A DNA stretch of 64,000 nucleotides from assembly GCF_001895085.1 (NCBI RefSeq), contig NZ_BDFD01000007.1, positions 1-64,000 on the forward strand. Reading direction: 5' to 3'. Under the pieces are notes generated by a model. That model was not told the origin of the DNA, did no database searches, and saw only the letters and a program-made list of their open reading frames with translations. The DNA comes from Mariprofundus micogutta. GTDB taxonomy: Bacteria > Pseudomonadota > Zetaproteobacteria > Mariprofundales > Mariprofundaceae. Below are positions 54,801 to 64,000 of this stretch, in pieces (position 1 is the first letter of the stretch; every line of letters starts with the position of its first letter). The position numbers were made by a program, and so were the translations under genes.

Positions 54801-55773
54801 GAATAATTTTCCAACCGGCACCTGCAGGTGTCAGAATCAACTCTTTGAGATCATCACTTTTATAACTGTTGGATCTGAAATGCTGCATCATGGTAACTTT
54901 CATATTTCCGTTCGACTGCGCTGATACCACGATGTTTTCCAGCTCAACTGTAATGAACTTCTTATTCCTTATCGCACCCGTTTTGTATTTCTTCCAGGAT
55001 TTACGGCTCTTGAAGCGGGCACCGGGGCCAAAACTTTCATCATAGGCGGCAAAATAAGCTTCGGTATCTCTCGCACTCCATGCCGCACGCCAGTTCTCAA
55101 CGGCAGCCAGGGCTTCCCGTTTCTGACTTAAGCGATCAGAGCTTGAGGCATAACTTCCGGTTTCCGCTGCAGTGGCACTGGCATCGATTTCCATCCTCGC
55201 TGGCTTCTTATCTGCTGCAGGCATGGCTGGCTGACCCTGACTGGCTGTTGCACGCGCAGGCGTTTCGCTACTGCGGATATTCAACAATCTCTCATAGCGC
55301 TGGCTCAAAGCCGCATTATCATTGCCTGCCAGCGCTTTTTTATAGGACTCAGCTGCAAGTTTCACATACAGATCACCAATATTTTCATGCGCTGTCACAT
55401 AGGACGGATTCAATTCTAGCGATGCTTCCAGCTCTTTAATGGCCGCACGCAACTCTCCCTTTTCATTATAAATAACGGCCAGATTATTATGTGGTTCGGC
55501 GAGTTCCGGCTGTAATTTTATCACCTGATGAAAAGAGCTGATCGCATCATCAAACTGACGGCTCCTGGCCTGTGTCACACCGAGTACAAACCAGGCCTGA
55601 TAATCATCGGGACTGTTTTTGACCACCTTGCTCAAGGCTGCGATTGCTCCCTGATCATCACCCTTGGCAATCAGGGTTTCTGCAGCAGCAAGCGAGTTGG
55701 CCTGACTGTTGGCATGTGCAACAGCTGTGGAGAAACTCATAATGAATAACAGGCATAATATATTTCTTAGCAT
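54784..55773 (-). CDS. Exported TPR protein with C-terminal NTF2-like domain
   Basis: A signal peptide (MLRNILCLLFIMSFSTAVA) is followed by three to four TPRs (residues about 25-140), a linker rich in Ala/Ser, and a C-terminal domain (VENWRAAWSARDTEAYFAAY) homologous to that of the L,D-transpeptidase encoded next. The common domain and overlap suggest the two work together in the envelope. The start is uncertain: an ATG at 55833 has GGAGG 5 bases upstream but would put 20 residues ahead of the signal. Confidence 0.82.
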   Translation of the reverse strand: MLRNILCLLFIMSFSTAVAHANSQANSLAAAETLIAKGDDQGAIAALSKVVKNSPDDYQAWFVLGVTQARSRQFDDAISSFHQVIKLQPELAEPHNNLAVIYNEKGELRAAIKELEASLELNPSYVTAHENIGDLYVKLAAESYKKALAGNDNAALSQRYERLLNIRSSETPARATASQGQPAMPAADKKPARMEIDASATAAETGSYASSSDRLSQKREALAAVENWRAAWSARDTEAYFAAYDESFGPGARFKSRKSWKKYKTGAIRNKKFITVELENIVVSAQSNGNMKVTMMQHFRSNSYKSDDLKELILTPAGAGWKIIHEKAL

Positions 55774-55825
55774 GGAACTATCGTAGCGGCCCTGAAAAAA
55801 GGAACAAGACCTCAGCTTTGATTCA

Positions 55826-56437
55826 CTATTCATCTTTACCTCCAGTACTCGCGGGCAGCATGCCACCGGAAAGCACCAGCTTCATGCCTTCCTCAACACT
55901 CATATCCAGAAATTGTACATCCGATGCTTTAACAAATAGCAACCAGCCAGTGGTCGGAATCGGCGTGGATGGAATAAACACAGACAAGCGGGACTCATCG
56001 TCTCCCTGCACCGGCATAGGCCCCTCTCCAGTGACAAAGCCAATGACCATGCTCTCAGGATTGGGGAATGGCACCATCACAACATCCCTAAATGCGGCAG
56101 CATGATCACTGAATATGGATTCCAGCAGCTGCCTTGTGGCATTGTATACAGTTCGAACCAGTGGAATGCGGCCCATGATACGATCAATCAGTCGAATCAC
56201 CCAGTTGCCGATAAAATGGGTGGTTACCGCACCAATCACGATGATGGCAAGCAGTGCGAGAATGATACCCAGGCCCGGAACATTGATGCCAAGCAGTACT
56301 TCGGGTTGATACTGCTTTGGCAACAGCGCCACGGCCTGATCTGAAATTCCGATCAGCCAGTCAATTAATGCCACCGTGACCAGAATCGGTGTTAGCGCAA
56401 CGATGCCTGCCAGCAGATATTTACGCAGTGCGGCCAT
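55826..56437 (-). CDS. DUF502-family membrane protein
   Basis: 203 residues with two TM helices (LLAGIVALTPILVTVALIDW and IILALLAIIVIGAVTTHFIG) and a C-terminal soluble part with PLVRTVYNATRQLLESIF, VVMVPFPNPESMVIGFVTG and VFIPSTPIPTTGWLLFV. These match the DUF502 family, of unknown function. It lies between the deacetylase-like and TPR genes in the long minus-strand series. Confidence 0.9.
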   Translation of the reverse strand: MAALRKYLLAGIVALTPILVTVALIDWLIGISDQAVALLPKQYQPEVLLGINVPGLGIILALLAIIVIGAVTTHFIGNWVIRLIDRIMGRIPLVRTVYNATRQLLESIFSDHAAAFRDVVMVPFPNPESMVIGFVTGEGPMPVQGDDESRLSVFIPSTPIPTTGWLLFVKASDVQFLDMSVEEGMKLVLSGGMLPASTGGKDE

Positions 56438-56439
56438 GG

Positions 56440-57384
56440 CTACAGTTTTTCCTTACTGGCTTCAGACTGCTTGAGCTGCCGCTGTGCTGTAAGCGCAGGA
56501 GCAAGCACACGTTTTACCGAGACCATATTACTCGCATCATCAGGGCTCAAATGTTTTTCCAGAAAATTTACGGTTTCAGCATGTGGATGCGCAATCACCA
56601 CACAACGCATATTTTTCTCCACACAGCGGCGTGCCCGCTGCCATGCCCCCAGCATTGCCTGCTCATTAATATCATGATCGAGAAAAATCTGCCTCGAGGC
56701 CCAGGATATACCAACCTCTTCCGCTATTTTCGCAGCAACGCTTTTCGAACTGGTTTTTGAATCTACAAAAAACAGCCCCCGCTCATGGCACAATTGCATA
56801 ACACCACGCATCGGCTCCTCAAACTGGGTTAGGTGCGACCCCATATGATTGTTTACACCTTCAACATGCGGGACCATAGCCAGGTCGTTGAGAAATGTCT
56901 GACGCAGTGCATCCCGGCTCATCTTCTCATGCAGAAATGCGGCGCTCATCCTGTCACGGTATTTCTGTGTGCTCGGTTCCATCGGCAGATGCAGCATGAC
57001 CACCTGGCCTGCCTCATGTGCCAGTTCAGCTGATTTACCGGCATAAGGAGCATCCGGAATCACTGATATGGCTACGGGAACCGACAGCCTCAACATTCGC
57101 TTCAACGCTGGCACATCATAACCAACATCATCAAGAATCAGGGCAATACCTCGCTCGGCAGGTGGCACAAGCTGCAACGACTGAGGTTCTATCGATGTTT
57201 GGTCTTCCGCGATGACTTTCTCAATCTCTTCTGCAACAGGTTCCTGTTCATCGGGTATCGCAATATGTTGGACATCTTTTCTGCTCTCATTGCCGGGCCC
57301 CAGGACAAACACGGCCAGCAATACTGCAAGCAGCAGCGACAATAAGATAACCAGCCACAAAGGCAGCTTCCTTTTACGCGACAT
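56440..57384 (-). CDS. Divergent polysaccharide deacetylase family protein
   Basis: A single N-terminal TM anchor, an acidic linker, then the PF04748-type domain: GIALILDDVGYD, VPVAISVIPDAPY, VMLHLPMEP, NNHMGSHLTQFE, GLFFVDSKTSSKSVA and CVVIAHPHAETV. It resembles the YibQ group that sits next to envC and ctpA in many proteobacteria, as here. Probably acts on murein or another periplasmic glycan; activity is unproven for the family. Confidence 0.9.
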   Translation of the reverse strand: MSRKRKLPLWLVILLSLLLAVLLAVFVLGPGNESRKDVQHIAIPDEQEPVAEEIEKVIAEDQTSIEPQSLQLVPPAERGIALILDDVGYDVPALKRMLRLSVPVAISVIPDAPYAGKSAELAHEAGQVVMLHLPMEPSTQKYRDRMSAAFLHEKMSRDALRQTFLNDLAMVPHVEGVNNHMGSHLTQFEEPMRGVMQLCHERGLFFVDSKTSSKSVAAKIAEEVGISWASRQIFLDHDINEQAMLGAWQRARRCVEKNMRCVVIAHPHAETVNFLEKHLSPDDASNMVSVKRVLAPALTAQRQLKQSEASKEKL

Positions 57385-57411
57385 GAACAGCCCTCAACAG
57401 ACCGGAGTTAA

Positions 57412-58746
57412 TCACCCCGCGTGAAGGGCATGCAAGCCTCGCAGAAGATCCAGAGCACGCTGCAGCTGGGTATCCATCTGCAAACGCTCCTGCATGGCCG
57501 CACTGGCACCAGCACCCTTTATTTCGACCTTTTTGGCCTTTTTCAGCCTGGTCTTTTTATTGCCATTGGATAGGTGGCCTTTCAGATCCCGTTCTGAAAC
57601 CGATGGGATTTTACTCTTCGCCTGTTCCGCAGGTTTGTTGATCACCTGTTCAACCTGAATGTCAGGGTCAATGCCAGTGGCCTGAATTGAACGTCCGCTA
57701 GGTGTATAATACAGCGCCGTAGTCACTTTAATGGCGGTACCGCCCTGAAGCGGAATCACTGACTGCACAGAACCTTTACCAAAACTCTTGGTACCAAGCA
57801 GTACTGCGCGGTGATGATCCTGCAATGCTCCGGCTACAATTTCAGATGCCGATGCAGAACCATTATTAATCAACACAATCAGAGGCAGGCCACTGAGCGC
57901 ATCACCCGCACGTGCGTCAAATGTCAGACTTTTGCCTGCCCGCGACTTGGTGCTGACAATGTTACCCTTTTCAAGAAACAGATCTGAGACCTCAACAGCC
58001 TGATTCAACAAGCCGCCGGGATTATTTCGCAGATCAAGCACAGCACCCGCAAGCGAGCCACCTGAACGTTTCTTCAAATCACTAATCTGACCCTTTAACA
58101 GCTTGCCAGTACGCTCCTGAAACTGGGTCACACGCAGGTAGGCGTATCCCGGTGCCAATATGTCACTTTTCACAGATTTTACTTTAATGATCGCCCGAAC
58201 AATTTTCACTTCCAGCGGCTGATTTTCGCCTTCACGGAAAATAGTCAGCACAATACTTGTGCCCGGTTTGCCGCGCATCAACTTCACCCCTTCTGCCAAA
58301 GAGATATCGCGGGCCAGCTGATCATCAATTTTAATAATCAGATCACCGGCTTTTACACCGGCCCGATCAGCAGGTGTATCTTCGATAGGAGAAACAATGC
58401 GAATACCACCTTCTGCCGCTGAAATTTCTATACCCAGACCACCAAACTCGCCTTTAGTATCTACTGTCATCTGCTTGTACATCTCTTTATTCAGATAGGT
58501 CGAATGCGGATCAAGACTTGAGAGCATGCCTGACAAGGCACCTTCAATCAGCTTCTCATCACTCACTTTTTCAACATAGGCACGCCTGACGATGTCCATC
58601 ACATGTGAAAACTTCTGTAGCTGCTGATAATCGGTCGCGGCATTCGCCTGCCTGTAGCCGTTCCCCGGCTGCCAGACCAGCACACCTGCTGTAAGCACTG
58701 CGACTGCAGCTATGGCCAATAGCGCTCGACGTAACTTCAAAGACAT
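57412..58746 (-). CDS. ctpA: C-terminal processing peptidase (S41 family, CtpA)
   Basis: 444 residues: signal/anchor, N-terminal helical cap (VMDIVRRAYVEKVSDEKLIE), PDZ domain (GGLGIEISAAEGGIRIVSPI), S41 core with nucleophile Ser in NNGSASASEIVAGAL and Lys in GTKSFGKGSVQ, and a basic low-complexity tail with KKTRLKKAKK. Degrades or processes periplasmic proteins, often murein hydrolases. GGAG precedes the ATG. It directly follows envC, a conserved pair. Confidence 0.95.
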   Translation of the reverse strand: MSLKLRRALLAIAAVAVLTAGVLVWQPGNGYRQANAATDYQQLQKFSHVMDIVRRAYVEKVSDEKLIEGALSGMLSSLDPHSTYLNKEMYKQMTVDTKGEFGGLGIEISAAEGGIRIVSPIEDTPADRAGVKAGDLIIKIDDQLARDISLAEGVKLMRGKPGTSIVLTIFREGENQPLEVKIVRAIIKVKSVKSDILAPGYAYLRVTQFQERTGKLLKGQISDLKKRSGGSLAGAVLDLRNNPGGLLNQAVEVSDLFLEKGNIVSTKSRAGKSLTFDARAGDALSGLPLIVLINNGSASASEIVAGALQDHHRAVLLGTKSFGKGSVQSVIPLQGGTAIKVTTALYYTPSGRSIQATGIDPDIQVEQVINKPAEQAKSKIPSVSERDLKGHLSNGNKKTRLKKAKKVEIKGAGASAAMQERLQMDTQLQRALDLLRGLHALHAG

Positions 58747-58858
58747 AATTTCTCCATTTAAAAACTGAACATACAGCGGACTACACTGCTCAAAAAATTA
58801 TTTGACCGCACAAGCATGCTGTAGCTTTTCGATTTTCAGCATGCAGGATGCCAGCCTG

Positions 58859-60019
58859 TTAACGCCTACACCAGCGTTTTGGGTTCACCGCTTTGCCACG
58901 GTCCCGAATTTCAAAGTAAACCGTTACTTTGTTCACCCAGCCTGTACTGCCGGCATCAGCAATCATTTCACCTTCTTCAACCCAGTCTCCAAGCTGTTTA
59001 TACAACACATCATTATGCGCATAAACGCCCAGCACACCTTCTCCATAATCAACGATGGTCATCAGACCATAACCACCAAACCAGTCTGCATAGCGCACCT
59101 GTCCTGATGCCATAGCCTTGACTGCTTTCACTCTGCTTTTGGGCTTGAGTTGTACGCCCTGCAAGCGCGGCATGGTGGATTTCGGACGCGAGTGGAAACT
59201 GGCCACGATCCGCCCCGGCAATGGCCATGCAAGTCTGCCTTTACGTTTACGCACCTTTTTCACAAGTCCGTCCTGCTTATCCATGCTCAACAGTTCCTGA
59301 CTCATGCCATCGAGCAGTCGCAGCAGGGCCTTCTCTTCTCGTGCCAGATGTTTGTCTTTGCTCTTTTTGGCAGACATCTCTTTGCGCACACGATTGAGTA
59401 CCTTGCGTTTATCATCAACACGTTTGGAGAGTTCGAAGGCTGCTTTTTTCTTCTCTATGCGAAGCTTATCAAGGGCGACGCGCTGTTGTTGCAACTCTGC
59501 TTTAACAGTCGCAAGTTCAGCTATCGATTCTGTGTACAGGCGCCGATCATCTGCCTGGGAAGACATCACGCCATTGAGCAGATACCGCCTGTGCGGAATG
59601 TCACTAACTGATACGCCGGTAAAGAGCCCCATCCATTCAGAAGTTCGCGAGCTGCGTTTCCATGCCGCCACAGCCTGATTCAACATCGCCTGCTTCAACT
59701 CAACAATGCGCTTCTGCAGCTGTTTGGACTTATGTTTTAAACCGGCCAGCTTTTTATCCGTCGCCCGCACTTTGTCTCGTGCTGCGCGACTGGATTTGCG
59801 GGCTTTGATGAGAGCCGCATCAAGTGTACGCATTTCTTTGCCGACACTTCCCAGCTGGTTTTCCAGCTTTCGCTTCACTTTCGCCAGCTTTTTTCGTTCC
59901 TGTTTAATGCGTTCGATTTTCTGCTCAGTCGAAAGACCAGCCGCGGCCGCGAGATCTGCCGTGCATGGTATCCACGCGAGCATGAGAAAAACACTCAGAA
60001 TGCGAAACAGGGCTTTCAT
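58859..60019 (-). CDS. envC: EnvC-like murein hydrolase activator
   Basis: A signal peptide is followed by two long Lys/Arg-rich coiled-coil segments (residues about 28-255) and a C-terminal LytM/M23 domain (RLAWPLPGRIVASF, GQVRYADWFGGYGLMTIVDY). The zinc-binding histidines of active M23 enzymes are missing, as in EnvC, which activates amidases at the division site instead of cutting murein. It overlaps rlmH by 4 bases. Confidence 0.92.
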   Translation of the reverse strand: MKALFRILSVFLMLAWIPCTADLAAAAGLSTEQKIERIKQERKKLAKVKRKLENQLGSVGKEMRTLDAALIKARKSSRAARDKVRATDKKLAGLKHKSKQLQKRIVELKQAMLNQAVAAWKRSSRTSEWMGLFTGVSVSDIPHRRYLLNGVMSSQADDRRLYTESIAELATVKAELQQQRVALDKLRIEKKKAAFELSKRVDDKRKVLNRVRKEMSAKKSKDKHLAREEKALLRLLDGMSQELLSMDKQDGLVKKVRKRKGRLAWPLPGRIVASFHSRPKSTMPRLQGVQLKPKSRVKAVKAMASGQVRYADWFGGYGLMTIVDYGEGVLGVYAHNDVLYKQLGDWVEEGEMIADAGSTGWVNKVTVYFEIRDRGKAVNPKRWCRR

Positions 60020-60465
60020 ACGCGGTGGTACGGGTGACCCTGAATAATGGTGAATGCACGGTAAAACTGTTCCAGAACCACAGCACGAACCAGCTGATGT
60101 GGCAGTGTGAGCTTTGACAGGCTCCAGCAGGCTGCAGCTGCAGCACGCACATCATCATGCAGCCCGTCTGCCCCACCGATGACAAAATCGAGCTGTGCAT
60201 CAGCCGGCATTCGTTCGATATATGCCGCCCATTTCTTGCTATCATGCAAAGAGCCACGCTCATCAAATATGACAAAGCCTTTTACCGCCTGCTTGAAAAT
60301 AGTCTTGGCCTCTTCCTGTTTACGTTGGGAAACCTGCTTGCCGCGTCCCTCCGGCAATTCAATCACCGAACATTGCGCGAATGGCTTGAGCCGCTCGATA
60401 AATCGGGCTTCAAAATCGGCCAGCTCTTTTGAGCCACGCCCGACAACCAGTAAGCGTAGTTTCAA
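60016..60465 (-). CDS. rlmH: 23S rRNA pseudouridine-1915 N3-methyltransferase RlmH
   Basis: 149 residues, a SPOUT-fold methyltransferase. FVIGGADGLHDDV forms the knot region, and the terminal LTLPHQLVRAVVLEQFYRAF and GHPYHR are diagnostic. It modifies the 70S ribosome at m3-pseudouridine 1915. Follows rsfS by 9 bases, the usual order. Confidence 0.97.
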   Translation of the reverse strand: MKLRLLVVGRGSKELADFEARFIERLKPFAQCSVIELPEGRGKQVSQRKQEEAKTIFKQAVKGFVIFDERGSLHDSKKWAAYIERMPADAQLDFVIGGADGLHDDVRAAAAACWSLSKLTLPHQLVRAVVLEQFYRAFTIIQGHPYHRV

Positions 60466-60474
60466 ATCAGGCCC

Positions 60475-60834
60475 TTAATCTTCTGATGCCCGGGGAGCAC
60501 TCCATAGCCTTTCGAGCTGAAAGCTTTCTCGAGCCTCCGGCAGGAACAGGTGCACAACAACATCTCCCAAATCAACAATAAGCCATTCCATGGCTTCAAG
60601 CCCTTCAACTTTTGCCACCAGATCATAGCGATGAGCTACTTCAGATACCGATTGCGACAATGCTTTCAGCTGCCTGTCAGAGCGGCCGCTGGCAATGATA
60701 AAGCGGTCTGTAAAATCACAGCGTCCACGCACATCAATGACCAGTACATCCTGCGCCTTCTTATCTTCCAGCGCCTCAATGATCTCATCCGTGATTTTTT
60801 CAAAATTTTCGTTTCTTACGACTACCTGTGTCAC
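60475..60834 (-). CDS. rsfS: Ribosome silencing factor RsfS
   Basis: 119 residues of the RsfS/Iojap family, which blocks subunit joining by binding uL14. DVLVIDVRGRCDFTDRFIIA, EGLEAMEWLIVDLGDVVVHLF and ARESFQLERLW are family hallmarks. The start is a GTG at 60834 overlapping the nadD stop (ATGTGA). Confidence 0.95.
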   Translation of the reverse strand: MTQVVVRNENFEKITDEIIEALEDKKAQDVLVIDVRGRCDFTDRFIIASGRSDRQLKALSQSVSEVAHRYDLVAKVEGLEAMEWLIVDLGDVVVHLFLPEARESFQLERLWSAPRASED

Positions 60835-61463
60835 ATATTCTCCTTCATGACTGTATAGTTTTTTTCAATATCTGCGCAAACCGCCGCCGGAACCAGGTCG
60901 GCCAGCGATCTGCCCTGCGCTGCATACTCACGTATCAATGTTGCCGAAATATCCGGCAGTTCAAGCTCTACAAAACACCAATGTCCCGGTTTATCACATT
61001 CAGACAGCTGTTCCGGATCCATTTTCTGCCAGCCGCTATGACTGAGCACTGCCTGTTTATCTATACCCTGCCGGGCAAAGACTGCAACATTACACAATAG
61101 CCGGTGAGCAGGGTATTCACGCCAGGATTCAAATCCTGCCCAGGCATCCGCGCCCAGCATCAGCCATGGTGTAATACCCGGATACTCTGCACTGAACCGG
61201 CGCAATGTATCTACTGCCGGGGTTGGCTGCTGCTGACTGACTTCCCAATCGAGCACTTTCACGCGACTATGACCCGCAAAAATCTTCTCTAACCACATCA
61301 AACGCACGCCACCATCAGCAAGGCCTGAAAGCTCTCGGTGAACAGGGTATGCCGGAATCACCCAAACCTCATCCAGCCCCGAATCCAGCCCGGCCTGAAC
61401 CAGAGCCAGATGGCCTAAATGCGGTGGATCAAATGAGCCGCCGAATAGTCCGATCTGTTTCAA
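60831..61463 (-). CDS. nadD: Nicotinate-nucleotide adenylyltransferase NadD
   Basis: 210 residues. IGLFGGSFDPPHLGHL holds the nucleotidyltransferase HxGH. WLMLGADAW and ISATLIREYAAQG follow. Makes nicotinate adenine dinucleotide for NAD synthesis. The first codon is TTG (61463) with no good ATG nearby. Degenerate repeat copy D lies just upstream, between it and proA. Confidence 0.94.
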   Translation of the reverse strand: MKQIGLFGGSFDPPHLGHLALVQAGLDSGLDEVWVIPAYPVHRELSGLADGGVRLMWLEKIFAGHSRVKVLDWEVSQQQPTPAVDTLRRFSAEYPGITPWLMLGADAWAGFESWREYPAHRLLCNVAVFARQGIDKQAVLSHSGWQKMDPEQLSECDKPGHWCFVELELPDISATLIREYAAQGRSLADLVPAAVCADIEKNYTVMKENM

Positions 61464-61477
61464 ATCCGGTCACCGAC

Positions 61478-61550
61478 TCACCACAGGCGATGCAGAAGCT
61501 AAAGAGAGTCCATACTGAATCCCTGAGTCCTCTGCACCCTCTGTGGTCAA
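61478..61550. repeat. Degenerate inverted-repeat element, copy D
   Basis: On the minus strand the first arm (61550 to 61521) reads TTGACCACAGAGGGTGCAGA, then GGACTCAGGG, matching the three-unit CGCAGAG pattern. The inverted arm at 61478-61507 (TCACCACAGGCGATGCAGAA) is more decayed. It lies about 8 bp after the proA stop and before the nadD start, the same position relative to genes as copies A-C. Confidence 0.65.
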
Positions 61551-61558
61551 TTCATGAA

Positions 61559-62827
61559 TCACTGACGAATCTGGCCACTACCCAGCACAATCCATTTCTG
61601 GGTTGTCAGCCCTTCCAGGCCGACCGGACCACGCACATGCAGGCGATCTGTAGAAATGCCGATCTCGGCACCCAGGCCATATTCAAACCCATCGGCAAAA
61701 CGAGTGCTGGCATTCCACATCACAGATGATGAATCCACTTCCCGCAAGAAACGCTGACCTGCCTCATAATCTTCCGTGACGATGCTTTCGGTGTGGCCGG
61801 ATCCGAATTGTGCAATATGCTCAACTGCCGTATCCAGACTCTCCACAATACGCACCGATAGAACTGGCGACAGATATTCCGTTGCCCAGTCTTCATCCGT
61901 CGCTACTTTTACATCCAAGTCTTCACAAAGCATGCGTGTTTTTTCACAACCACGCACCTCAACACCTTTATCGATCATCGCCTGAATAATGGCTGAGCAC
62001 ACATCAGCATTTACATCCTGATGAATCAGCAGTGTTTCCATGGCATTGCAAACGCCATAGCGATGCGTTTTGGCATTCACGGCAATATTCAGTGCCATAG
62101 CCGCCTTTGCTGAGGCATCGATATACACGTGACAGATACCATCGAGATGTTTGATCACCGGCACGCGTGATTCCGCAGACACGCGTTCAATCAGCGATTT
62201 ACCCCCACGCGGAATGATTACATCAACGTAGTGCTCACTTTTCAGTAGCGCACCAACCAGCGCACGATCAGTTGAATCCACCAGCTGTACAGCATTCTGT
62301 GGCAAGCCGGAATCCACCAGCGCACGACGCAGGCATGCTGCGACAGCCCGATTGGAGTGAATCGCTTCAGAACCACCTCGCAGAATTGCAGCATTGCCGG
62401 ATTTCAGGCAGAGACCGGCCGCATCAGCAGTCACATTCGGACGCGACTCATAAATAATACCAATCACGCCGAGTGGCACACGCATATGTCCGACCTGAAT
62501 GCCGGACGGACGGTAACGCAAATGATCTATCGCCCCGACCGGATCAGGCAGAACAGCAATCTGCTCAAGTCCTTCAGCCATTGCTTCAATGCGATCAGCA
62601 TTGAGCAGCAAGCGATCTTTCATCGCATCATCCAGACCATTCTCATCAGCGGCTTTCATATCCAGAGCATTGGCTGAAATAATCTCGCTGCTCTCTCTGC
62701 GAATCACTGCTGCAGCAAGAACCAAGGCCTCATTCTTGGCTTGAGTATCTGCCATACGCATCGCTTTGGCCGCATCCTTCGCATGCTCTCCAAGCGCCTT
62801 CATAATCGTTACTGCATCTGTTTCCAT
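61559..62827 (-). CDS. proA: Glutamate-5-semialdehyde dehydrogenase (gamma-glutamyl phosphate reductase) ProA
   Basis: 422 residues, aldehyde-dehydrogenase fold. [42 protein letters not shown], the catalytic Cys in [11 protein letters not shown] and [20 protein letters not shown] are present. Second proline-synthesis step. GGAGAG precedes the ATG. Follows proB by 20 bases. Confidence 0.97.
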   Translation of the reverse strand: METDAVTIMKALGEHAKDAAKAMRMADTQAKNEALVLAAAVIRRESSEIISANALDMKAADENGLDDAMKDRLLLNADRIEAMAEGLEQIAVLPDPVGAIDHLRYRPSGIQVGHMRVPLGVIGIIYESRPNVTADAAGLCLKSGNAAILRGGSEAIHSNRAVAACLRRALVDSGLPQNAVQLVDSTDRALVGALLKSEHYVDVIIPRGGKSLIERVSAESRVPVIKHLDGICHVYIDASAKAAMALNIAVNAKTHRYGVCNAMETLLIHQDVNADVCSAIIQAMIDKGVEVRGCEKTRMLCEDLDVKVATDEDWATEYLSPVLSVRIVESLDTAVEHIAQFGSGHTESIVTEDYEAGQRFLREVDSSSVMWNASTRFADGFEYGLGAEIGISTDRLHVRGPVGLEGLTTQKWIVLGSGQIRQ

Positions 62828-62847
62828 CTTATCTCTCCGCGCTCTGA

Positions 62848-63981
62848 CTAATTATCTGAAGTCAGTACAAGGTTATCGCGATGAATCACCGAAGTGAAAT
62901 CGTGAAAACCAAGTATCGATTCAATATCTCCACTGGCATGGCCCATAATGCGGCGCATTTCTTCAGCAGTATAATTGCACAAGCCGCGCGCAATGATGCC
63001 ATTCGGCCCGACAATCTCGATACAATCACCCTTATCGAACACGCCATCAACTGCAATCACACCTACCGGCAGAAGACTGCTGCCCTGCTTCAGCAGAGCT
63101 TTCGCAGCACCAGCATCCACACGAATCTCACCCGCAGGATGCAATACTTCAGTAATCCAGTGCTTACGTTTTGTCTGTCGGTCTATACCGCATAAAAACA
63201 GCGTACCCTCGTCCTGGCCGGCCAGAAGCTTGCGCAATGCTCCGACTTTACTGCCACTGATAATTGCTGCTGCAACACCGCTTTTGGTCGCTACACGTGC
63301 TGCCATCAGTTTGCTTGCCATGCCGCCAGTGCCAAATGAAGATCCGGCATCTCCGGCCATAGCGATGTGTGCTTCGTTGATATGTTCAATAATGCCAATC
63401 CGGCTTGCATCGCTATGCCTGGCCGGGTTTTTGTCAAATAGACCTTCCACATCCGTCAGCATAACCAGCAGATCAGCATCAACAACCAGACTGACCAGCG
63501 CGCCAAGTGAGTCGTTATCACCAAATTTAATCTCAGCCACCACAACCGTGTCATTCTCATTGACGATAGGAACCACACCGGCAGAAAACAGGGTTTCGCT
63601 GGTATTGCTGGCATTGAGGTAGCGGCGGCGGTGACGCAGATCATCCTTGGTCAGCAACATCTGGGCGACACTGCGATCATGGCGGGCAAATGCATCGGCA
63701 TAAGCACTCATCAACTTGGGCTGACCGATAGCTGCAGCGGCCTGTTTCTCGTGCACAGACAACTCGCGGTCCAGCCACCCCTGATCAACACGACCCAGTG
63801 CCACAGAACCGGAAGTAACCACCACCACTTCCAGCCCTTCAGCCATGAAACCGGCCATCTCATCCACCAGACGATCAATCACATCCTGGCAGATACCCGC
63901 ACTCTCATCAGCCAGCAAAGAGCTGCCGATTTTTACCACTACCCGCTTTGCGCGGCTCAAATCAGTTCTGGACCGAATCAT
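62848..63981 (-). CDS. proB: Glutamate 5-kinase ProB
   Basis: 377 residues: amino-acid-kinase domain ([59 protein letters not shown]) followed by a C-terminal PUA domain from about 285 ([20 protein letters not shown]). First and usually proline-inhibited step of proline synthesis. It is the first visible gene of the minus-strand series that runs to xerC. Confidence 0.97.
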   Translation of the reverse strand: MIRSRTDLSRAKRVVVKIGSSLLADESAGICQDVIDRLVDEMAGFMAEGLEVVVVTSGSVALGRVDQGWLDRELSVHEKQAAAAIGQPKLMSAYADAFARHDRSVAQMLLTKDDLRHRRRYLNASNTSETLFSAGVVPIVNENDTVVVAEIKFGDNDSLGALVSLVVDADLLVMLTDVEGLFDKNPARHSDASRIGIIEHINEAHIAMAGDAGSSFGTGGMASKLMAARVATKSGVAAAIISGSKVGALRKLLAGQDEGTLFLCGIDRQTKRKHWITEVLHPAGEIRVDAGAAKALLKQGSSLLPVGVIAVDGVFDKGDCIEIVGPNGIIARGLCNYTAEEMRRIMGHASGDIESILGFHDFTSVIHRDNLVLTSDN

Positions 63982-64000
63982 CGTTAGTCTCCGAAAGACC

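Noticed and set aside
62975-63622. 215-codon plus-strand ORF within proB
   Set aside because: Shadow of proB; Ser/Pro/Thr-rich with no motifs.
1-64000. CRISPR array
   Set aside because: No array of regularly spaced identical repeats with unique spacers was seen. The repeated CGCAGAG units are only two or three per arm and have no spacers.

Overview
The window is a mostly core-genome segment of a Gram-negative proteobacterium. Two gene orders match the gammaproteobacterial type: miaB-phoL-ybeY-corC-lnt and secA-argJ-mutT. The most telling gene is a fused one-haem cytochrome/outer-membrane porin at about 27.1-28.3 kb, with a signal peptide, one CxxCH and a long beta-barrel-like body. It resembles Cyc2, the iron oxidase candidate of neutrophilic iron oxidisers. 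With the E. coli-like operons and moderate GC this suggests an iron-oxidising marine lineage such as Zetaproteobacteria (Mariprofundus type). That placement is inference from gene content, not a search result.

Layout. 0-7.3 kb: lipA beside the end of an IS21-like element, a membrane-anchored RRM protein, DAHP synthase, a PH-like membrane protein, trhP, a TAXI solute-binding protein, sixA and a STAS-like protein. 7.3-15.1 kb: a minus-strand operon running miaB-phoL-ybeY-corC-lnt-gpsA-smr-DUF2782-thiE-like. 15.2-21 kb: an HDOD protein, smc, an orphan FetB-like permease and tRNA-Ala(GGC). 21-25.5 kb: trpE-trpG-trpD-trpC, interrupted twice by an inverted-repeat element. 25.5-28.6 kb: two paralogous lipoproteins and the cytochrome-porin with an elaborate promoter. 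28.7-31.3 kb: an IS3-family and an IS5-family element, then a TPR-sulfotransferase. 33-37 kb: gshA, a methyltransferase, a VOC protein and a ROK kinase. 37-42.4 kb: folD-gcvT-gcvH-gcvPA-gcvPB, a complete glycine-cleavage/one-carbon unit whose H protein is the substrate of LipA. 42.4-46 kb: unknown proteins, a FAD oxidoreductase, an unreported 58-codon ORF and an aminotransferase. 46-51.4 kb: secA-argJ-mutT and a small response regulator. 51.5-64 kb: a long minus-strand series proB-proA-nadD-rsfS-rlmH-envC-ctpA-deacetylase-DUF502-TPR-L,D-transpeptidase-DUF484/GGDEF-xerC, which combines proline and NAD synthesis, ribosome maturation, cell-wall remodelling and chromosome resolution.

The most unusual feature is a family of inverted repeats made of two or three tandem CGCAGAG-type units. 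Four copies occur. Each begins 5-10 bp after a stop codon inside a biosynthetic operon (trpG/trpD, trpD/trpC, gcvH/gcvPA, proA/nadD). One copy encloses a GxxExxY-family PD-(D/E)XK nuclease ORF whose ATG overlaps the trpD stop. The other three look like non-coding derivatives. The arrangement is like an autonomous element with MITE or REP-like offspring.
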